Shown piece after piece: positions 5,423-8,390 of a DNA stretch of 8,390 bases; position 1 is the first letter of the stretch, and each line of letters opens with the position of its first letter. The stretch is from the NCBI GenBank assembly GCA_937894535.1, contig CALBHI010000194.1:1-8390 (forward strand). The letters run 5' to 3'. This stretch comes from an uncultured Verrucomicrobiota bacterium (GTDB taxonomy: Bacteria; Verrucomicrobiota; Kiritimatiellia; CAIVKH01). A program made the translations under genes and the position numbers. The notes under the pieces were generated by a model, which worked only from the letters and a program-made list of their open reading frames with translations, was not told the DNA's origin and did no database searches.

Positions 5423-6888
5423 CCAATTCCAAAACGGATCAGGTACAGCAGGCGGATCGAGCTCCGTTCGCCCGTGCGTTCGTAGCCGATCAAGCCCTTG
5501 AGAATATTCCATGACTTGGCCGGGCGGTCAACCGAGGCGTCACGCCGGTAATCGAAGAGCGGGAAGAAGGAGAGGTACCGTTGGTCTTCCCCGCGCTTCA
5601 TGTTCCGGTACAGGCCCCACAGGACCTCGTGGTCCACCCGGTCCCCGTTGCGTTCGCGGGTGTAGAGCGACCAGAGCGGCGACCAGTTGCGCTCGACCGA
5701 AGCGGCATGCCCGAAGGGCCAGAGATCGGGCACACGCAGCATGCTGGCCTCGCCGTCGCGCCGGTAGGTGTAGAGGGGCCACAGTTTGTTGCGCCGGGCC
5801 ACCACCGGAGGCTCCGCGACGCCCTCCTGGTCCGGTCCGGCGGCATGGACGGTGGTGTTGTAGTAGAACGGAACGAGGTAGAACCGCCGCCAATCGGTGT
5901 CGGGCCGCTGGTCGCGGATCGTCCAGACGATCGGCCACAGGTAGAACGTCCGGTCGAGGTCGCCGATGGTCTTCCGCCCCCAGAACGGCCAGACATAATG
6001 CTGGTCGATCTCCTTGGTGATCTTCCGCTGGTAAAACGGCCACGGCGCGAAGATGACCTTGCCGTCCTGGCCCTTGGTGTAGCGGATAAACGGCGGCAGG
6101 ACCCACCAGGTGCTTTCGGTGTTCAGCTTCAGGCGGCCGAACAACGGGAACAGGATGAAACCGCCGCCCTTGCTGTGTTTGTAGTCGTAGGTGACGTCGG
6201 TGTAGAAGGGCCACAGGATGGCGCGTTTGTGGAATTTACCCTCGTGGTGATTGACCGCATACAGCGGGAAGACCCGGTGGCGGTAGATGTGCCCCTTGTC
6301 GCTGGTGGTGCGTGAGATCAGCGGCCAGAGCACGTTGTGGGTCTTGAGGTCGTTGAGGGTGCTGTACGAATAGAGCGGAAAAAGGGCAAAGGAGATCTGG
6401 TCGCGGCCGACAAAATCCTTGATCGTCCCGCCGACCGGGAAGAGGGCTCGGTAGGTTTCGCCGGAGGCGTCGCGGCCCTGGAAGTAAAACGGGATCAGCC
6501 AGGTGCGGTAGCGGTCGCCAACGTCGTTGGTGGTGTGGTTGAACCCGTAGAAGACCAGGAACCGCCAGTAGTTTTCATCCACGGTGGTGCGGCTGTTGCC
6601 GAGGGGCCAAAGGTAATCGTGGATGGTGCGGTTCATCGAGGGATCTTCGACCTCGCTGTAGAACGGACGCACGGCGTCGAGTTCGTGGCCGGCATCCGAT
6701 TGGGCGCGCTCGTAGAGCGGACCGAGGATCTTCAGCCGCCAGTCGCCGTTCACATCGCGGTGGCGGCTGGCGATGAAACCGGCGTCGAAGCCGCCCTCCC
6801 CGGCGAGCGCGGACACCGCAACGCCGGAGGTCCAGCATACCAGCCCGGCCAGCAGGAACGCACGGACGTGTCGGTTCAGGTCAAACAC
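5404..6888 (-). CDS. Uncharacterised exported protein built of about 23 Trp/Phe-Pro-aromatic repeats, in the MCE operon
   Basis: A 494-residue protein that I cannot name. Residues 1-29 are a signal peptide (Arg6 and Arg9, then a hydrophobic stretch, cleavage likely at ALA-GEG). The rest is one tandem repeat with core [LI]-[WFV]-P-[LF]-[YFW], for example LWPL (93-96), IPFY (132-135), FPLY (170-173), WPFY (226-229), FPLF (247-250), WPFW (300-303), WPLY (370-373) and FPLF (442-445). Cores recur every 17-21 residues, with one gap of 31 (340 to 371); early ones alternate 18 and 20. Turn-like Gly/Asp/Asn stretches separate them, suggesting beta-strands. GTG at 6888 is chosen as start: it has GGAGG (6899-6903) 10 bases upstream, it opens the signal peptide, and it overlaps the glmM stop by 13 bases. 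Its stop overlaps the presumed mlaE start. An outer-membrane or periplasmic partner of the MCE transporter is an inference from location and export signal. Confidence 0.88.
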   Translation of the reverse strand: MFDLNRHVRAFLLAGLVCWTSGVAVSALAGEGGFDAGFIASRHRDVNGDWRLKILGPLYERAQSDAGHELDAVRPFYSEVEDPSMNRTIHDYLWPLGNSRTTVDENYWRFLVFYGFNHTTNDVGDRYRTWLIPFYFQGRDASGETYRALFPVGGTIKDFVGRDQISFALFPLYSYSTLNDLKTHNVLWPLISRTTSDKGHIYRHRVFPLYAVNHHEGKFHKRAILWPFYTDVTYDYKHSKGGGFILFPLFGRLKLNTESTWWVLPPFIRYTKGQDGKVIFAPWPFYQRKITKEIDQHYVWPFWGRKTIGDLDRTFYLWPIVWTIRDQRPDTDWRRFYLVPFYYNTTVHAAGPDQEGVAEPPVVARRNKLWPLYTYRRDGEASMLRVPDLWPFGHAASVERNWSPLWSLYTRERNGDRVDHEVLWGLYRNMKRGEDQRYLSFFPLFDYRRDASVDRPAKSWNILKGLIGYERTGERSSIRLLYLIRFGIGKDAEP

Positions 6889-8228
6889 CGCCGCACCGCC
6901 TCCGCAAGCATGGCCACCAACCGGTCGGTCATCTCTTCGGTCGGCCCCTCCACCATGACGCGGCACATCGATTGCGTGCCGGAATAGCGGATCAACACCC
7001 GCCCCTGGTCCTGCAACTCGTCTTCGGCGGCCTTGATCGCCGCGGTGATGCCGGGAATGGTCTCGATCGGGGGCTTGGAGTTGACGTCGATGTTGACCAG
7101 CCGCTGCGGGGTCATGGACATCACCGTGGCCAGCTCGGAGAGCGGCCGGCCGGCACGCTGGATCACGGACAGGAGTTGCAAGGCGGAGATGATGCCGTCG
7201 CCGGTGGTGTGGTGGTCGAGGAAGATCATGTGGCCGGAGGCCTCGCCGCCGATCACCGCATCCTTCTGCTTCATCGCCTCGAGTACATAGCGGTCGCCCA
7301 CCTGCGCGGCGACGTAGTCGATGCCGAGTTGCTTGAAGGCACGGTACAGGCCGAAATTCGCCATGACCGTGGTGACCACGAGGTTGTTCTTCAGGCGGCC
7401 GCGGGTCTTGAGATCCTTGGCGCAGATGGCGAGCAGGTGGTCGCCGGTCAGTTCATTACCCTTGTTGTCCACGGCGATGACCCGGTCGCCGTCACCGTCG
7501 AAGGCGAGTCCGACATCGGCCTGGGTCTCCAGCACCTTGTACTTGAGGTCCTCGGTGTGCTGGGATCCGCAGTTGAGGTTGATGTTGGTGCCGTCGGGCT
7601 TGTCGTGGATGGCGATGACCTCGGCGCCCAACTCGGCGAACACGGTCGGGGCGATCTTGTAGGTCGCGCCGTTGGCGCAATCGAGGACGATCTTCAGGCC
7701 TTCGAGGCTGAGTTCCTCGGGAAACGAATTCTTGCAGAATACGATGTAGCGGCCGGCCGCGTCATCGATGCGCTTGGCCTTGCCGACCTCGCCGGCGGTC
7801 GGCCGGATGTCCTTGATGCGACCGGAAAGGATCAATTCCTCGATGGCGTTTTCCTCGGCGTCGGGCAGTTTGTAGCCGTTGTCGGAAAAGATCTTGATGC
7901 CATTGTCCTGGTAGGGATTGTGCGAGGCGGAGATGACCAGGCCCGCGTCGGCCCGCATGCTGCGGGTGATGAAGGCGATACCCGGGGTCGGCATCGGCCC
8001 GACCAGCAACACATCCACGCCCATCGAGCAGATACCGGCGGTCAGGGCATTTTCCAGCATGTAGCCGCTGACCCGTGTATCCTTGCCGATCAGGATACGG
8101 TGGCGGCGGTGCTGGTTCTTTTTGCAGGTGTAGGCGGTGGCGCGGCCGATTTCGAGCACCATCTCCGCGGTCATCGGATTGATATTCGCCACACCACGGA
8201 CGCCATCGGTTCCAAATAAACGACCCAT
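6876..8228 (-). CDS. glmM: Phosphoglucosamine mutase
   Basis: Converts glucosamine-6-phosphate to glucosamine-1-phosphate, on the path to UDP-N-acetylglucosamine for peptidoglycan and lipopolysaccharide. It has 450 residues, normal for the family. The N-terminus is MGRLFGTDGVRG; the phosphoserine loop ISASHNP puts the active Ser at 102, as in E. coli. The metal loop is DGDGDR (244-249), the sugar loop GGEASGH (327-333), and the C-terminal phosphate-binding loop RYSGTQS (414-420), where most GlmM proteins have SGTEP. The ATG at 8228 is chosen because the conserved N-terminus begins there and AAAGGA lies 6 bases upstream; the frame stays open to the window edge without a reason to be coding. 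The preceding gene stops 10 bases upstream, and the following gene overlaps by 13 bases, so it is embedded in an operon with the repeat protein and the MCE transporter. Confidence 0.96.
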   Translation of the reverse strand: MGRLFGTDGVRGVANINPMTAEMVLEIGRATAYTCKKNQHRRHRILIGKDTRVSGYMLENALTAGICSMGVDVLLVGPMPTPGIAFITRSMRADAGLVISASHNPYQDNGIKIFSDNGYKLPDAEENAIEELILSGRIKDIRPTAGEVGKAKRIDDAAGRYIVFCKNSFPEELSLEGLKIVLDCANGATYKIAPTVFAELGAEVIAIHDKPDGTNINLNCGSQHTEDLKYKVLETQADVGLAFDGDGDRVIAVDNKGNELTGDHLLAICAKDLKTRGRLKNNLVVTTVMANFGLYRAFKQLGIDYVAAQVGDRYVLEAMKQKDAVIGGEASGHMIFLDHHTTGDGIISALQLLSVIQRAGRPLSELATVMSMTPQRLVNIDVNSKPPIETIPGITAAIKAAEDELQDQGRVLIRYSGTQSMCRVMVEGPTEEMTDRLVAMLAEAVRRCLT

Positions 8229-8238
8229 AGGAATTCCT

Positions 8239-8390
8239 TTATGCTTTCCACAACGAAACGGTGGCGTGGACGATTTCGTCGAGCACCACCGAGGCCTCCG
8301 CCTGTTGTTCGGGGCGAAGGGCCTTGATCCAATCGAGGTAGGCGACGCCCGCGGGACGTGACGCGACCAGAGCTTCCAGACGCGCGGCAT
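8239..8390 (-). CDS. C-terminal end of an unidentified protein, cut by the window edge
   Basis: A short open frame on the - strand enters from the right edge and ends with TAA at 8239-8241, ten bases before the glmM start. The 49 visible codons read as a plausible helical soluble C-terminus (starting AARLEALVAS, ending VSLWKA) with GC-rich third positions like the neighbouring genes. The glmM ribosome site starts within its stop codon, consistent with co-transcription. The competing frame that continues glmM upstream through this stretch is rich in Arg, Pro and Ser and lacks family resemblance, so this frame is preferred. Function not recognised. Confidence 0.65.
   Translation of the reverse strand, partial: AARLEALVASRPAGVAYLDWIKALRPEQQAEASVVLDEIVHATVSLWKA

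Noticed and set aside
6889..6966. Longer N-terminus for the Trp-Pro repeat protein from an ATG at 6966
   Set aside because: It would add 26 Arg/Gly-rich residues overlapping the conserved GlmM C-terminus and would place them before the signal peptide; the GTG at 6888 has a good ribosome site.
6972..8219. Long + strand open frame (415 codons) opposite glmM
   Set aside because: It mirrors glmM codon structure (Val/Gly/Asp-rich, repetitive), shows no family resemblance, and glmM on the other strand is certain.
1..8390. tRNA, rRNA, CRISPR array, insertion sequence or transposase
   Set aside because: No cloverleaf-like sequence, regularly spaced direct DNA repeats, terminal inverted repeats or transposase frame seen on reading both strands by eye.

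Overview
The window is GC-rich bacterial DNA from a Gram-negative (diderm) organism: it encodes an MCE/Mla-type lipid transport system, several signal-peptide-bearing envelope proteins and a periplasmic ecotin. The style of the proteins points to the PVC superphylum, perhaps the Kiritimatiellota/Verrucomicrobiota side. The pointers are a chitobiase-like domain followed by a 'YALG...R-NDP' C-terminal domain in the left-hand protein, the MCE protein with Gly-x-Gly-Thr repeats, and the Trp-Pro repeat protein. This placement is a low-confidence inference from memory of these families.

Layout. On the + strand only the left edge is coding: the 3' part of a large, probably secreted protein (to 1075). 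Everything else is read from the - strand, right to left: the last 49 codons of an unidentified gene (8239-8390), glmM (6876-8228), a 494-residue Trp-Pro repeat protein (5404-6888), an MlaE-like permease (4592 to about 5407), an MlaF-like ATPase (3831-4595), an MlaD-like MCE protein (2947-3834), a secreted choloylglycine hydrolase/penicillin V acylase family enzyme (1830-2891) and an ecotin (1246-1719). The first six of these are overlapping or separated by only 10 bases: a 10-base gap before glmM, a 13-base overlap, then three 4-base overlaps (ATAA, ATGA, ATGA). This strongly suggests one translationally coupled operon. The acylase follows after about 55 bases with its own strong Shine-Dalgarno sequence and may be in the same transcript. 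Ecotin follows a 110-base spacer that holds a REP-like hairpin.

How the genes fit together. GlmM makes glucosamine-1-phosphate for peptidoglycan and LPS. MlaE, MlaF and MlaD form the inner-membrane permease, ATPase and substrate-binding parts of a lipid importer/exporter. No MlaB, MlaC or MlaA is encoded here; the slot is taken by the exported Trp-Pro repeat protein, about 23 units of about 19 residues with strong beta-strand character. It is the best candidate in the window for an undescribed component, possibly a periplasmic or outer-membrane partner of the MCE transporter. The acylase and ecotin are exported and would act in the periplasm or at the surface.

Other points of interest: the mlaE gene appears to lack a standard start codon where one is expected (an ATA exactly where ATGA-type coupling would put ATG); the ecotin has lost both cysteines of the usual disulfide; and the MCE protein has three exact-period 34-residue repeats.
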